Below, piece by piece: positions 9,245 through 17,461 of a stretch of 64,000 bases of DNA. The notes under the pieces are model-generated. The model did not search any database and was not told the origin of the DNA. It saw nothing but the letters and a program-made list of their open reading frames with translations. The stretch's first letter is position 1, and each line of letters opens with the position of its first letter. Made by a program: the position numbers and the translations under genes. The stretch spans positions 62,001-126,000 of the forward strand of contig NZ_DASUCC010000095.1 in assembly GCF_035762905.1 (NCBI RefSeq). The letters are read 5' to 3'. Source of the stretch: DASYTH01 sp035762905. Lineage in GTDB: Bacteria > Actinomycetota > Actinomycetes > Mycobacteriales > Pseudonocardiaceae.

Positions 9245-9250
9245 TAACCT
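9245..9250 (+). promoter_or_regulatory. Possible -10 box TAACCT
   Basis: TAACCT lies nine bases before the ATG at 9260, and no ribosome-binding site is visible. This fits a leaderless or nearly leaderless transcript. A direct repeat of ATTGATG (spaced about 13 bases) lies just upstream in the 226-bp intergenic region. Confidence 0.4.
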
Positions 9251-9259
9251 CGATCACTG

Positions 9260-10366
9260 ATGACCACTTCAGGCCCGGGCGCTCCGGAACCCGACGACGT
9301 GCCGGCGAGCGCCGAAGGCACTCAGTCGTCGGTGGAGACCGAGCAGCCGGTCGAGTCCGAGCCGGTGGCCGAGTCTGACGTGGGGGAACGGGAATCCCCG
9401 CCGCCGCCGTGGCTGTACGAACCGTACGGCTCGACCGCGACCCGGGTCATCCCGGAAACGCCGCGCCCCGGTTTCCTCGTTTCAGGTTCGGCCATCCTGC
9501 TGCTGATCGGCGGCCTGCTCGCGGTGATCGCATTTTTCGCCATCAAAGGGCCGGTGGACGTGGTCGCCGGAGCGGCCCGACCGGGTGCGGCGCTGCTGCC
9601 GGCCACCGGCGGTAACAGCAGCAGCCAGCCGGCCCCGACCACGACCACCGCGCCGACCACGGATGTGCCCGCGATCACCCCCACGGATGATCCGTCGCCG
9701 GCTCCCGCGTCACCCGGTGGTCTGATGGCGGTGCTCGCCGCCCATCCGCTGTCCTCCGCCAAGGTCACGACGGCGGACGTGACCTGCACGCTGAGCCGGT
9801 TCGACCCGGCCGACGACCGCCAGGCGGTGTTCTTCCAGGAGGCCAAGGCATGCGCCGACGCGGCCTGGGCTGCGCTGCTCGACGCGGCCGGCATCCCCGC
9901 GCCCGGCATCGAGCTGGTGATCGTCAGCGCCCCGCTGACCACCCCGTGCGGTCCGCTCGGCCCCGCCGACCCGGCCACCAGCTGCCAGGCCACGGTCTAC
10001 ATGACGCCTGCGCACCTGCGGGACGTGGAAAGCAACGGACGCTACCCCGGCCGCTACTTCGGGGTGTTCCTGCGCGCCTACGCCGGGGCGATGCAGCACG
10101 TGACCGGGCTCACCATCGTGTACGCCACCGCACGCAACCAGCCGGACGCGCCGGTGGACGAGCTGGACACCCGGCTGAGCCAGCAGGCGACCTGCCTCGC
10201 CGGCGTGCTGGCCGCCGGTATGGCCGGGCGCGGCGCGGTGGATGGCAACATCACCAACGAGATCCGCGAGCGACTGTCCACTATAGACTCTCCGGACGGC
10301 GCCGCCGACTGGCTGGACCAGGGGTTCCAGACCCGCTCACTCAGCTCCTGCAACAGCTGGCTGTAG
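9260..10366 (+). CDS. Membrane-anchored neutral-zinc-metallopeptidase-like protein, active site lost
   Basis: A 368-residue type II membrane protein. It has an acidic cytoplasmic N-terminus, one membrane span (about residues 73-95), a Thr/Pro/Ser-rich linker (110-155) and an extracellular domain. That domain resembles the YpfJ-type 'neutral zinc metallopeptidase' family: VYMTPAHL, YFGVFLRAYAGAMQHVTG, QQATCLAGVLAAG and a C-terminal WLDQGFQT..SCNSW. Where the family has HExxH the sequence reads RAYAGAMQH, so zinc catalysis is not expected. A paired-Cys scaffold is retained. It is probably a binding or structural pseudo-enzyme. Confidence 0.75.
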   Translation: MTTSGPGAPEPDDVPASAEGTQSSVETEQPVESEPVAESDVGERESPPPPWLYEPYGSTATRVIPETPRPGFLVSGSAILLLIGGLLAVIAFFAIKGPVDVVAGAARPGAALLPATGGNSSSQPAPTTTTAPTTDVPAITPTDDPSPAPASPGGLMAVLAAHPLSSAKVTTADVTCTLSRFDPADDRQAVFFQEAKACADAAWAALLDAAGIPAPGIELVIVSAPLTTPCGPLGPADPATSCQATVYMTPAHLRDVESNGRYPGRYFGVFLRAYAGAMQHVTGLTIVYATARNQPDAPVDELDTRLSQQATCLAGVLAAGMAGRGAVDGNITNEIRERLSTIDSPDGAADWLDQGFQTRSLSSCNSWL

Positions 10367-10370
10367 CGGG

Positions 10371-10925
10371 TCATCGAACGGTCGGAGTCACCGCGGCGCG
10401 CAGCTGGGCGAACTCGGCGGTGAGCCGGTCGAGCTGGAAGTGGGCGTTGAGGCCGCTCGGGTTGGGCAGCACCCACAGCCGGCTGCCGGCCAGCGGGCCG
10501 GGCTGCTCCCCCATCGCCGCCCGGGGCCGGTCGAAACCGGTGCGGTAGGCGGTGATGCCGAGCACGGCCACGGTGTGCGGGCGGTAGCGCCGGACCAGCC
10601 GGGTGAGCCGGTCCGCGCCGGCCCGCAGCTCGTCGGGGGTGAGCTCGTCGGCTCGCGCGGTGGCCCGGGCGGCCACGTTGGTCACGCCGAGACCGAACGA
10701 CGGCAGCAGGTGCTGCTCATCCGGGCGCAGCAGGCGTGGGGTCAGGCCGGAGTGGTACAGGACGGGCCAGAACCGGTTGCCGGGACGGGCGAAGTGGAAG
10801 CCGGTGGCGGCCGAGTACAGGCCCGGGTTGATTCCGCAGAACAGCACCGAAAGTCCCGGTGCGATCACGTCGGGAATGGTCCGGTCACGGGCCGCGGCCA
10901 GTTCGGCGGCGGTCGGGCGGGCCAC
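10371..10925 (-). CDS. mug: G/U mismatch-specific uracil-DNA glycosylase (Mug)
   Basis: A 184-residue Mug/TDG-type glycosylase that excises uracil or thymine from G mismatches. The catalytic-loop motif GINPGLYSA is followed by FARPGNRFWP and the C-terminal PNPSGLNAH minor-groove motif. It starts at GTG 10925, three bases after the sufT stop, so it sits at the end of the suf transcript. This family has no Fe-S cluster, so the link with Fe-S assembly is positional only. It converges with the gene ending at 10366. Confidence 0.92.
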   Translation of the reverse strand: MARPTAAELAAARDRTIPDVIAPGLSVLFCGINPGLYSAATGFHFARPGNRFWPVLYHSGLTPRLLRPDEQHLLPSFGLGVTNVAARATARADELTPDELRAGADRLTRLVRRYRPHTVAVLGITAYRTGFDRPRAAMGEQPGPLAGSRLWVLPNPSGLNAHFQLDRLTAEFAQLRAAVTPTVR

Positions 10926-10928
10926 CGC

Positions 10929-11273
10929 TCAGACGGTGAAGCCGAGCGCGCGCAGCTGCTCGCGGCCGTCCTCGGTGATCTTCTCCGGGCCCCACGGCGG
11001 CATCCAGACCCAGTTGATCCGGAAGTCGCTCACCAGGCCGCCGCCGGGTCCACCGGTCAGCGCGGCGCGGGTCTGGTCCTCGATCACGTCGGTCAGCGGG
11101 CACGCCGCCGAGGTCAGCGTCATGTCGATGGTGGCGGTGTTGTCCTCCTCCACCCGGATGTCGTACACCAGACCGAGATCGACGACGTTGATCCCCAGTT
11201 CGGGGTCGACCACGTCCCGCATGGCTTCCTCGACGTCCTCGATCGCGGCCAGATCGGCCTGCTCGGTACTCAT
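10929..11273 (-). CDS. sufT: Fe-S assembly factor SufT (MIP18/DUF59)
   Basis: A 114-residue MIP18-family protein. It has the DPELGINVVDLGLVYDI core, the conserved Cys in TSAACPLTD, and a C-terminal WMPPWGPEKI. Members help mature Fe-S proteins. The start was set at ATG 11273 (MSTEQADL), which overlaps the sufU stop; a longer frame adds only sufU-shadow sequence. It is the penultimate gene of the suf operon. Confidence 0.93.
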   Translation of the reverse strand: MSTEQADLAAIEDVEEAMRDVVDPELGINVVDLGLVYDIRVEEDNTATIDMTLTSAACPLTDVIEDQTRAALTGGPGGGLVSDFRINWVWMPPWGPEKITEDGREQLRALGFTV

Positions 11274-11716
11274 CGGATCTCGCCTCCATCGGCCCTGGAC
11301 ACCGCGTCCTTGAACGCCATCCAGCCCAGCAAAGCACACTTCACCCGGGCCGGATACCTGGCGACTCCGGCGAACGCGACGGCGTCCTCCAGCTTCTCCT
11401 CGTCCGGACTCACCTGACCGCGGCCCTGGATCAGCTCGACGAAGGCGTCCATTGTGGACATCGCGTCGTCCAGGCCGTGGCCGACGACCAGGTCGGTGAG
11501 CACCGACGTGGACGCCTGGCTGATCGAGCAGCCCTGGCCCTCGTAGGACACGTCTTCGACGGTGCCGCCGGACAGCTTCACCCGCAACGTCACCTCGTCC
11601 CCGCAGGTCGGGTTGACCTGGAAGGACTCGGCGTCGAACGGCTCCCGCAGGCCGCGCCGGTGCGGGTTCTTGTAGTGGTCCAGGATGATCTCCTGGTACA
11701 TCGAGTCGAGGTTCAT
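11270..11716 (-). CDS. sufU: Fe-S scaffold / sulfur acceptor SufU
   Basis: A 148-residue SufU-type protein. It has three zinc/sulfur-binding Cys: C38 (NPTCGDE), C63 (EGQGCSIS) and C127 (RVKCALL), plus Asp40. It accepts sulfur from SufS and passes it to SufBCD. The insertion between the second and third Cys is typical of SufU rather than IscU. The ATG overlaps the sufS stop (ATGA). Confidence 0.95.
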   Translation of the reverse strand: MNLDSMYQEIILDHYKNPHRRGLREPFDAESFQVNPTCGDEVTLRVKLSGGTVEDVSYEGQGCSISQASTSVLTDLVVGHGLDDAMSTMDAFVELIQGRGQVSPDEEKLEDAVAFAGVARYPARVKCALLGWMAFKDAVSRADGGEIR

Positions 11717-12957
11717 CCGCCGAACACCTTCCGCACCCGGGCCAGCCCGCCGACCAGCGCGTCCACCTCGGCCGGCGTGTTGTACAGGTAGAACGACGCC
11801 CGGGTGGTCGCCGGAATTCCGAACCGGATGACGGCGGGGCGGGCGCAGTGGTGCCCGACCCGGACCGCGATGCCCTGCTCGTCGAGCACCTGCCCGACGT
11901 CGTGCGGGTGGATGCCGTCCAGCGCGAAGGACACCTCGGCCACCCGGCCCTCGGCCGTGTCCGGTCCGATGATCCGCAAGCCCGGCACGGTGCGCAGCCG
12001 CTCCAGCACGTACCGGGTCAACTCGGCCTCGTGCGCGGCGATCGCGTCCATCCCGACGGCGGTCAGGTAGTCCACGGCGGCGCCGAGGCCCACCGCCTCG
12101 GCGATCGGCGGGGTGCCCGCCTCGTACTTGTGCGGCGGCTGGGCGAACGTCGAGCGCTCCATCGTGACCAACTCGATCATCTCGCCGCCGCCGAGGAACG
12201 GCGGCAGGGCGCGGAGCAGTTCCAGCCGTCCCCACAGCACGCCGATGCCGGTCGGACCGAGCATCTTGTGGCCGGTGAACGCGACGAAGTCGGCGTCGAG
12301 CGTCCGCACGTTCAGCGGCAGGTGCGGCGCGGACTGCGAAGCGTCCAGCAGCACCAGCGCGCCCACCTCGCGGGCCCGCCGGATCACCGTCTCCACCGGG
12401 TTGACCGTGCCGAGCAGGTTGGACACGTGCACCATCGACACGATCTTCGTCCGCTCGTTGACCACTTCGTCCAATGTCGACAGATCGAGTCGACCGTCGT
12501 CGGTGATCCGGAACCAGCGCAGGGTCGCGCCGGTGCGCTCGGCGAGCTGGTGCCACGGAACGATGTTGGAGTGGTGCTCCATCTCGGTGATGACGATCTC
12601 GTCACCGGGCCCGACCCGGTACGGCGGCTCGGCGTCGCCGAGCACCCGGGCCACCAGGTTCATCGCCTCGGACGAGTTCTTGGTGAAGATCACCTCGTCC
12701 CGGCTGGGCGCCGAGATGAACGCCGCCACCCGGTCCCGAGCGGACTCGTACAGCGCCGTGGCCTCCTCGGCCAGCGTGTGGATGCCGCGGTGCACGTTGG
12801 CGTTGTGCCGTTCGTAGTACGACACGATCGCCTCGATCACCTGCCGCGGCTTCTGCGACGTGGCCGCGTTGTCCAGGTACACCAACGGTTTGTCGCCGTG
12901 CACGACACGGTCCAGGATCGGGAAGTCCTTGCGGATCGCCTCGACGTCCAGAGTCAC
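11713..12957 (-). CDS. sufS: Cysteine desulfurase SufS
   Basis: A 414-residue PLP enzyme of the group II desulfurases that releases sulfur from cysteine as a persulfide. It shows HHSNIVPW, the PLP-lysine motif FTGHKMLGPTG and the active-site Cys in VRVGHHCARP. It starts at GTG 12957 with a GGGGAG site upstream, 11 bp after sufC. Confidence 0.97.
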   Translation of the reverse strand: MTLDVEAIRKDFPILDRVVHGDKPLVYLDNAATSQKPRQVIEAIVSYYERHNANVHRGIHTLAEEATALYESARDRVAAFISAPSRDEVIFTKNSSEAMNLVARVLGDAEPPYRVGPGDEIVITEMEHHSNIVPWHQLAERTGATLRWFRITDDGRLDLSTLDEVVNERTKIVSMVHVSNLLGTVNPVETVIRRAREVGALVLLDASQSAPHLPLNVRTLDADFVAFTGHKMLGPTGIGVLWGRLELLRALPPFLGGGEMIELVTMERSTFAQPPHKYEAGTPPIAEAVGLGAAVDYLTAVGMDAIAAHEAELTRYVLERLRTVPGLRIIGPDTAEGRVAEVSFALDGIHPHDVGQVLDEQGIAVRVGHHCARPAVIRFGIPATTRASFYLYNTPAEVDALVGGLARVRKVFGG

Positions 12958-12968
12958 CGCTCCCCCTC

Positions 12969-13742
12969 TCAGCCGATCCGGGCGGCTTCCTGCTTGCCGG
13001 TGAACCGCACGTAGCCGTCGTTCTCGAGCTGCTCGGCCAGTTCCGAACCACCGGACTCGACGATCCGGCCGCCGGCGAAGACGTGCACGTAGTCCGGGGT
13101 GATGTGCCGCAGGATCCGCGTGTAGTGCGTGATCAGCATGACGCCGACCTCCCCCGAGGACTTGAAGTGGTTGATACCCGCGGAAACCACCCGCAGCGCG
13201 TCCACGTCCAGTCCGGAGTCGGTCTCGTCCAGGATCGCGATCTTCGGCTGGAGCAGCGCCAGTTGCAGGATCTCGTGGCGCTTCTTCTCACCACCGGAGA
13301 AGCCCTCGTTCACGCTGCGCTCGGCGAAGGCCGGGTCGATGTCCAGCCCGGCCATCGCCTCCTTGACCTCCTTGACCCACAGCCGCAGCTTGGGTGCCTC
13401 GCCCCGGATCGCGGTGACGGCCGTGCGCAGGAAATTGGACATGGACACGCCGGGAACCTCGACCGGGTACTGCATGGCCAGGAACAGACCGGCCCGCGCC
13501 CGCTCGTCCACGGACATGTCCAGCACGTTCTCGCCGTCCAGCGACACCGATCCGGAGGTCACCTGGTACTTGGGGTGGCCGGCGATCGCGTAGGACAGGG
13601 TGGACTTGCCCGACCCGTTCGGTCCCATGATCGCGTGCGTCTCGCCGGCCCGGATCGTCAGGTCGACGCCGGACAGGATCTCCTTGTCGGTCTCGTCGGC
13701 GACGACCGAGACGTGCAGGTCCTTGATCTCGAGGGTGGACAT
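12969..13742 (-). CDS. sufC: Fe-S assembly ATPase SufC
   Basis: A 257-residue ABC-type ATPase that drives the SufBCD scaffold. It has Walker A GPNGSGKST, the SufC-type signature NEGFSGGEKKRHEI and Walker B AILDETDSGLD. It starts at ATG 13742 after AAGGATG, nine bases after the Rieske gene. Confidence 0.97.
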   Translation of the reverse strand: MSTLEIKDLHVSVVADETDKEILSGVDLTIRAGETHAIMGPNGSGKSTLSYAIAGHPKYQVTSGSVSLDGENVLDMSVDERARAGLFLAMQYPVEVPGVSMSNFLRTAVTAIRGEAPKLRLWVKEVKEAMAGLDIDPAFAERSVNEGFSGGEKKRHEILQLALLQPKIAILDETDSGLDVDALRVVSAGINHFKSSGEVGVMLITHYTRILRHITPDYVHVFAGGRIVESGGSELAEQLENDGYVRFTGKQEAARIG

Positions 13743-13751
13743 CTACATCCT

Positions 13752-14075
13752 TCAGCTGTGGTGGTTGACCGGGGTCGGGTCCACGTAGACCTGACCGTCG
13801 GTGATCGTCACGGAAAACACGTCGACCGGCTCGGTGGCCGGCGGGGCGGACGGCGCTCCGGTGCGCAGGTCGAAGCAGGAGCCGTGCAGCCAGCACTCCA
13901 GGCCCTTGGCGGTCAGCTCGCCCTCGGACAGCGCCAACTCCGCGTGCGAGCACTCGTCGCGCAGCGCGTGCACCTGATCGCCTTGCCGCACAAGGACGAC
14001 CGGCACGTCTGCGATCTCGGTGCCGAACGGCTTGCCATCGTCCAGTTCGGACAGTGCGCACACCGGGACGGTCAT
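13752..14075 (-). CDS. Rieske-type [2Fe-2S] ferredoxin in suf operon
   Basis: A 107-residue cytoplasmic Rieske protein, like the ferredoxin subunits of non-haem iron oxygenases. Cluster ligands are ECSH and CWLHG (CxH and CxxH). The ATG at 14075 overlaps the sufD stop. A Rieske gene between sufD and sufC occurs in many actinobacterial suf operons. It may supply electrons or be a client of the pathway; its exact role is unknown. Confidence 0.92.
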   Translation of the reverse strand: MTVPVCALSELDDGKPFGTEIADVPVVLVRQGDQVHALRDECSHAELALSEGELTAKGLECWLHGSCFDLRTGAPSAPPATEPVDVFSVTITDGQVYVDPTPVNHHS

Positions 14076-15229
14076 ATCCCGACCGCCTCGAGCTCGGTCT
14101 CGATCGCCGCCTCCAGCCGTTCGCGCAGCTCCGGCACGTCGATCTTCTGCAGGACCTCGTGGAAGAACCCGCGGACCACCAGCCGCCGGGCCTGGTCGAC
14201 CGGGATTCCCCTGGCCTGCAGGTAGAACAGCTGCTCGTCGTCGAACCGGCCGGTGGCGCTGGCGTGCCCGGCGCCCTCGATCTCCCCGGTCTCGATCTCC
14301 AGGTTCGGCACCGAGTCGGCCCGCGCGCCGTCGGTGAGCACCAGGTTCCGGTTCAGCTCGAAGGTGTCGGTACCCTCGGCCGCGGCCCGGATCAGCACGT
14401 CGCCGATCCACACCGTGTGCGCGCCCTCGCCCTGCAGCGCGCCCTTGTAGGTCACCCGGCTGCGGCAGTTGGGCTGTGCGTGGTCGACGAACGTGCGGTG
14501 CTCGAGGTGCTGGCCGGCGTCGGCGAAGTACAGCCCGAGCAGTTCGACGTCGCCGCCCCGGTCGGTGAACGTGGCGGTCGGGTTGACCCGCACCAGGTCG
14601 CCGCCAAGGGTGATCACGGTGTGCTTGAGGGTGGCGTCCCGGCCGATGCTGGCATGGTGCGCGGAGACGTGCACCGCGTCGTCGGCCCAGTCGTGCACGG
14701 CCACGACGGTCAGCTTCGCCCCGTCCGCCACCACGAACTCGAGGTTGTCGGCGTAGGTTCCGCCGCCCCGGTGGTCGAGCACCACGACCGCCTCGGCGAA
14801 CCGCTCGGCCCGCACCTGCAGGTGCCCGTAGGCGATCGTGCCCTCCCCCGGCCCGGTCACGGTGACCATGACGGGCGCGGCCGGGACCACATCGCGCGGA
14901 ATGGTCAGCACGGTGGCCTCGGTGAACGAGCACCAGGCCTGCGCGGCGATCCGGTCCGCCGGTGTGCCGGCCACCCCGAGCCGCTCGTCGCCGCGGGCCA
15001 CGGTGTCCACCCGAACCTCGGGTCCGGCGCCGACCTCCACCGTCGCCGTGCCGGTGGCCGCCGCGCCGCTGTGCAGCCCGTGCAGCCGCTTCATCGGCGT
15101 GAAGCGCCAGATCTCCTCCCGGCCGCCGGGCACCTCGAAGGCGTCCACGTCGAAGGAGGTGAACCACTCCGCGCGGGAGGACTGCGGTACCACCGCACCG
15201 TGCGAGTGCGGTTGAGTCGTGGTCGACAT
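14072..15229 (-). CDS. sufD: Fe-S scaffold subunit SufD
   Basis: A 385-residue beta-helix protein of the SufBD family, partner of SufB and SufC. The C-terminal FDDEQLFYLQARGIPVDQAR and VVRGFFHEVL motifs are characteristic. It starts one base after the sufB stop. It lacks the extra SufB motifs, which supports SufD over a second SufB. Confidence 0.95.
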   Translation of the reverse strand: MSTTTQPHSHGAVVPQSSRAEWFTSFDVDAFEVPGGREEIWRFTPMKRLHGLHSGAAATGTATVEVGAGPEVRVDTVARGDERLGVAGTPADRIAAQAWCSFTEATVLTIPRDVVPAAPVMVTVTGPGEGTIAYGHLQVRAERFAEAVVVLDHRGGGTYADNLEFVVADGAKLTVVAVHDWADDAVHVSAHHASIGRDATLKHTVITLGGDLVRVNPTATFTDRGGDVELLGLYFADAGQHLEHRTFVDHAQPNCRSRVTYKGALQGEGAHTVWIGDVLIRAAAEGTDTFELNRNLVLTDGARADSVPNLEIETGEIEGAGHASATGRFDDEQLFYLQARGIPVDQARRLVVRGFFHEVLQKIDVPELRERLEAAIETELEAVGI

Positions 15230-16672
15230 CTAGCCGACGGCCCCTTCCATCTGCAGCTCGATCAGCCGGTTCAGCTCGAGCGCGTACTCCATCGGCAGTT
15301 CGCGGGCGATCGGCTCGACGAACCCACGCACCACCATCGCCATCGCCTCGTCCTCGGTGAGGCCGCGCGACATCAGGTAGAACAGCTGGTCGTCGCTGAT
15401 CTTGGACACGGTGGCCTCGTGACCCATCGAGACGTCGTCCTCGCGGATGTCCACGTAGGGATAGGTGTCCGACCGGCTGATCGTGTCCACCAGCAGCGCG
15501 TCGCACTTCACCGTGGAGCGGGAGTTGTGGGCCCGCTTGTTCACCTGCACCAGACCGCGGTAGGAGGTGCGGCCGCCGCCCCGCGCGACCGACTTGGACA
15601 CGATCGTCGAGGACGTGTGCGGTGCCATGTGGACCATCTTCGCGCCGGCGTCCTGGTGCTGGCCCTCGCCGGCGAAGGCGATCGAGAGCACCTCGCCCTT
15701 GGCGTGCTCGCCCATCAGGAACACCGAGGGGTACTTCATCGTCACCTTGGAGCCGATGTTGCCGTCGATCCACTCCATGGTCGCGCCCGCCTCGGCCTTG
15801 GCCCGCTTGGTGACCAGGTTGTAGACGTTGTTCGACCAGTTCTGGATGGTGGTGTACCGGCAGCGGCCGCCCTTCTTGACGATGATCTCCACGACCGCCG
15901 AGTGCAGCGAGTCGGACGAGTAGATCGGCGCGGTGCAGCCCTCGACGTAGTGCACGTAGGCGCCCTCGTCGACGATGATCAGGGTCCGCTCGAACTGCCC
16001 CATGTTCTCCGTGTTGATCCGGAAGTAGGCCTGCAGCGGGATGTCCACGTGCACGCCCGGCGGCACGTAGATGAACGACCCGCCGGACCACACGGCGCCG
16101 TTGAGCGCGGAGAACTTGTTGTCCCCGTGCGGGATCACCGAGCCGAAGTACTCCTCGAACAGCTCCGGGTGCTCACGCAGGCCGGTATCGGTGTCCAGGA
16201 AGATCACGCCAAGGGCCTCGAGGTCCTCGCGGATCTTGTGATAGACCACCTCGGACTCGTACTGCGCGGCGACCCCGGCCACCAGGCGCTGCTTCTCCGC
16301 CTCAGGGATGCCCAGCCGGTCGTAGGTGTTCTTGATGTCCTCGGGCAGGTCCTCCCAACTGGCCGCCTGCTTCTCGGTCGAGCGCACGAAGTACTTGATC
16401 TTGTCGAAGTGGATGCCGGACAGGTCGGCGCCCCAGTTGGGCATCGGCTTGCGGTCGAACAGCCGCAGTGCCTTGAGCCGGGACTCCAGCATCCACTCCG
16501 GCTCGTCCTTCTTGGCCGAGATGTCGCGGACGACGGCTTCGGACAGGCCGCGCTGAGCGCTCGAACCGGCGACGTCGGAGTCGGCCCAGCCGAACGCGTA
16601 GCGGCCGAGCGTCGCGAGCGTCTCCTCCTGGCTCAGGGGCGCACCGCCGGTGCGCTCCGGTGCGGTGGTCAT
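15230..16672 (-). CDS. sufB: Fe-S scaffold subunit SufB
   Basis: A 480-residue SufB that forms the cluster-building scaffold with SufC and SufD. It contains YVPPGVHVDIPLQAYFRIN, EGCTAPIYSSDSLHSAVVEI and the C-terminal FYLMSRGLTEDEAMAMVVRG. No intein is present, unlike M. tuberculosis SufB. The ATG at 16672 overlaps the sufR stop (ATGA). Confidence 0.97.
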   Translation of the reverse strand: MTTAPERTGGAPLSQEETLATLGRYAFGWADSDVAGSSAQRGLSEAVVRDISAKKDEPEWMLESRLKALRLFDRKPMPNWGADLSGIHFDKIKYFVRSTEKQAASWEDLPEDIKNTYDRLGIPEAEKQRLVAGVAAQYESEVVYHKIREDLEALGVIFLDTDTGLREHPELFEEYFGSVIPHGDNKFSALNGAVWSGGSFIYVPPGVHVDIPLQAYFRINTENMGQFERTLIIVDEGAYVHYVEGCTAPIYSSDSLHSAVVEIIVKKGGRCRYTTIQNWSNNVYNLVTKRAKAEAGATMEWIDGNIGSKVTMKYPSVFLMGEHAKGEVLSIAFAGEGQHQDAGAKMVHMAPHTSSTIVSKSVARGGGRTSYRGLVQVNKRAHNSRSTVKCDALLVDTISRSDTYPYVDIREDDVSMGHEATVSKISDDQLFYLMSRGLTEDEAMAMVVRGFVEPIARELPMEYALELNRLIELQMEGAVG

Positions 16673-17367
16673 GAAGGCGTCCCTTCGGTTGTGGTGGTTG
16701 TCCGCTGCGCGGGTACGGGACCGCCGAGCGGAACGTGTGTGGTGCACGCGGCGTCGCCGCGCGCGATGGTGGCCAGCCGCTGCACGTGGATGCCGAGCAG
16801 GTCGGCGAACGCCGCCGTCTCGACCTCGCACAGCTGCGGGAACTCGGCCGCGACGTGGGCGACCGGGCAGTGGTGCTGGCAGAGTTGCTCCCCCGCGCCG
16901 ACCTGCCGTGTTGACGCAGCGTATCCCTCGCGGCTGAGCGCGGCCGCAAGGGCCTTCGCCCGTTCGGCCGGGTCCGCGTGGGCCAGCACCGCGGCGCGGT
17001 GCGGTCCGACCAGGCTGGCCACCCGCCGCTCGGCGAACGCCCGCACGGCATCCTCGCCACCGGTCTCGGCCAGGAACCGGATCGCGCTGATCGCCAGGTC
17101 GTCGTAGGCGTGCCCGAACTGGGCCCGGCCGGTCTCGGTGAGCAGGAAGACCTTGGCCGGACGACCGCGGCCGCGGTGGCCGCGGACCGGTGCCTCGCGG
17201 GTGTACGCCTCGCCGACGGCCACCAGGGCGTCCAGATGGCGGCGCACGGCCGTCATGCTCAACCCCAGGCGCTCGGCGATCGCCGCCGCGGTGATCGGAC
17301 CGTCCTCGAGCAGCAGACGGGCCACACCCACGCGGGTGCGTCCCTCGGCAAGCTGCTCGTTTTTCAC
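16669..17367 (-). CDS. sufR: Fe-S-sensing repressor SufR
   Basis: A 232-residue regulator heading the suf operon. The N-terminal winged helix reads GPITAAAIAERLGLSMTAVRRHLDAL. C-terminal cysteines in CQHHCPVAHVAAEFPQLC are the expected [4Fe-4S] ligands. The GTG at 17367 was chosen because the frame upstream runs through promoter-like DNA. The family represses suf genes when holding a cluster and derepresses under iron limitation or oxidative/nitrosative stress. An operator-like sequence overlaps its start codon. Confidence 0.93.
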   Translation of the reverse strand: MKNEQLAEGRTRVGVARLLLEDGPITAAAIAERLGLSMTAVRRHLDALVAVGEAYTREAPVRGHRGRGRPAKVFLLTETGRAQFGHAYDDLAISAIRFLAETGGEDAVRAFAERRVASLVGPHRAAVLAHADPAERAKALAAALSREGYAASTRQVGAGEQLCQHHCPVAHVAAEFPQLCEVETAAFADLLGIHVQRLATIARGDAACTTHVPLGGPVPAQRTTTTTEGTPS

Positions 17368-17378
17368 AACACAAGTGT
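17364..17378 (-). promoter_or_regulatory. SufR operator (ACACT-N5-TGTGA)
   Basis: On the minus strand the sequence is ACACT, five bases, TGTGA, which is the motif I recall for mycobacterial SufR. It overlaps the sufR GTG itself, so binding would cover the expected start of transcription. The divergent mptB start lies about 85 bp away and may also be affected. Confidence 0.65.
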
Positions 17379-17449
17379 GTCGTATTTCGGTGACGGAGGC
17401 AAAGTCGCATGCATAGAAGGTGACTGGCCTCACGGGCCGCCGGGCTCGC

Positions 17450-17455
17450 TACCCT
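17450..17455 (+). promoter_or_regulatory. Leaderless -10 box TACCCT for mptB
   Basis: TACCCT ends six bases before the GTG at 17462, with no ribosome-binding site. This is the layout of leaderless actinobacterial transcripts. It argues for the start at 17462 rather than the in-frame GTG at 17420. Confidence 0.5.
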
Positions 17456-17461
17456 TCGCTG

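Noticed and set aside
14054..17107. A 1017-codon open frame opposite the suf genes
   Set aside because: It is antisense to sufR, sufB and sufD, whose families are certain. Its protein is His/Gly/Arg-rich, as expected from the complement of high-GC codons.
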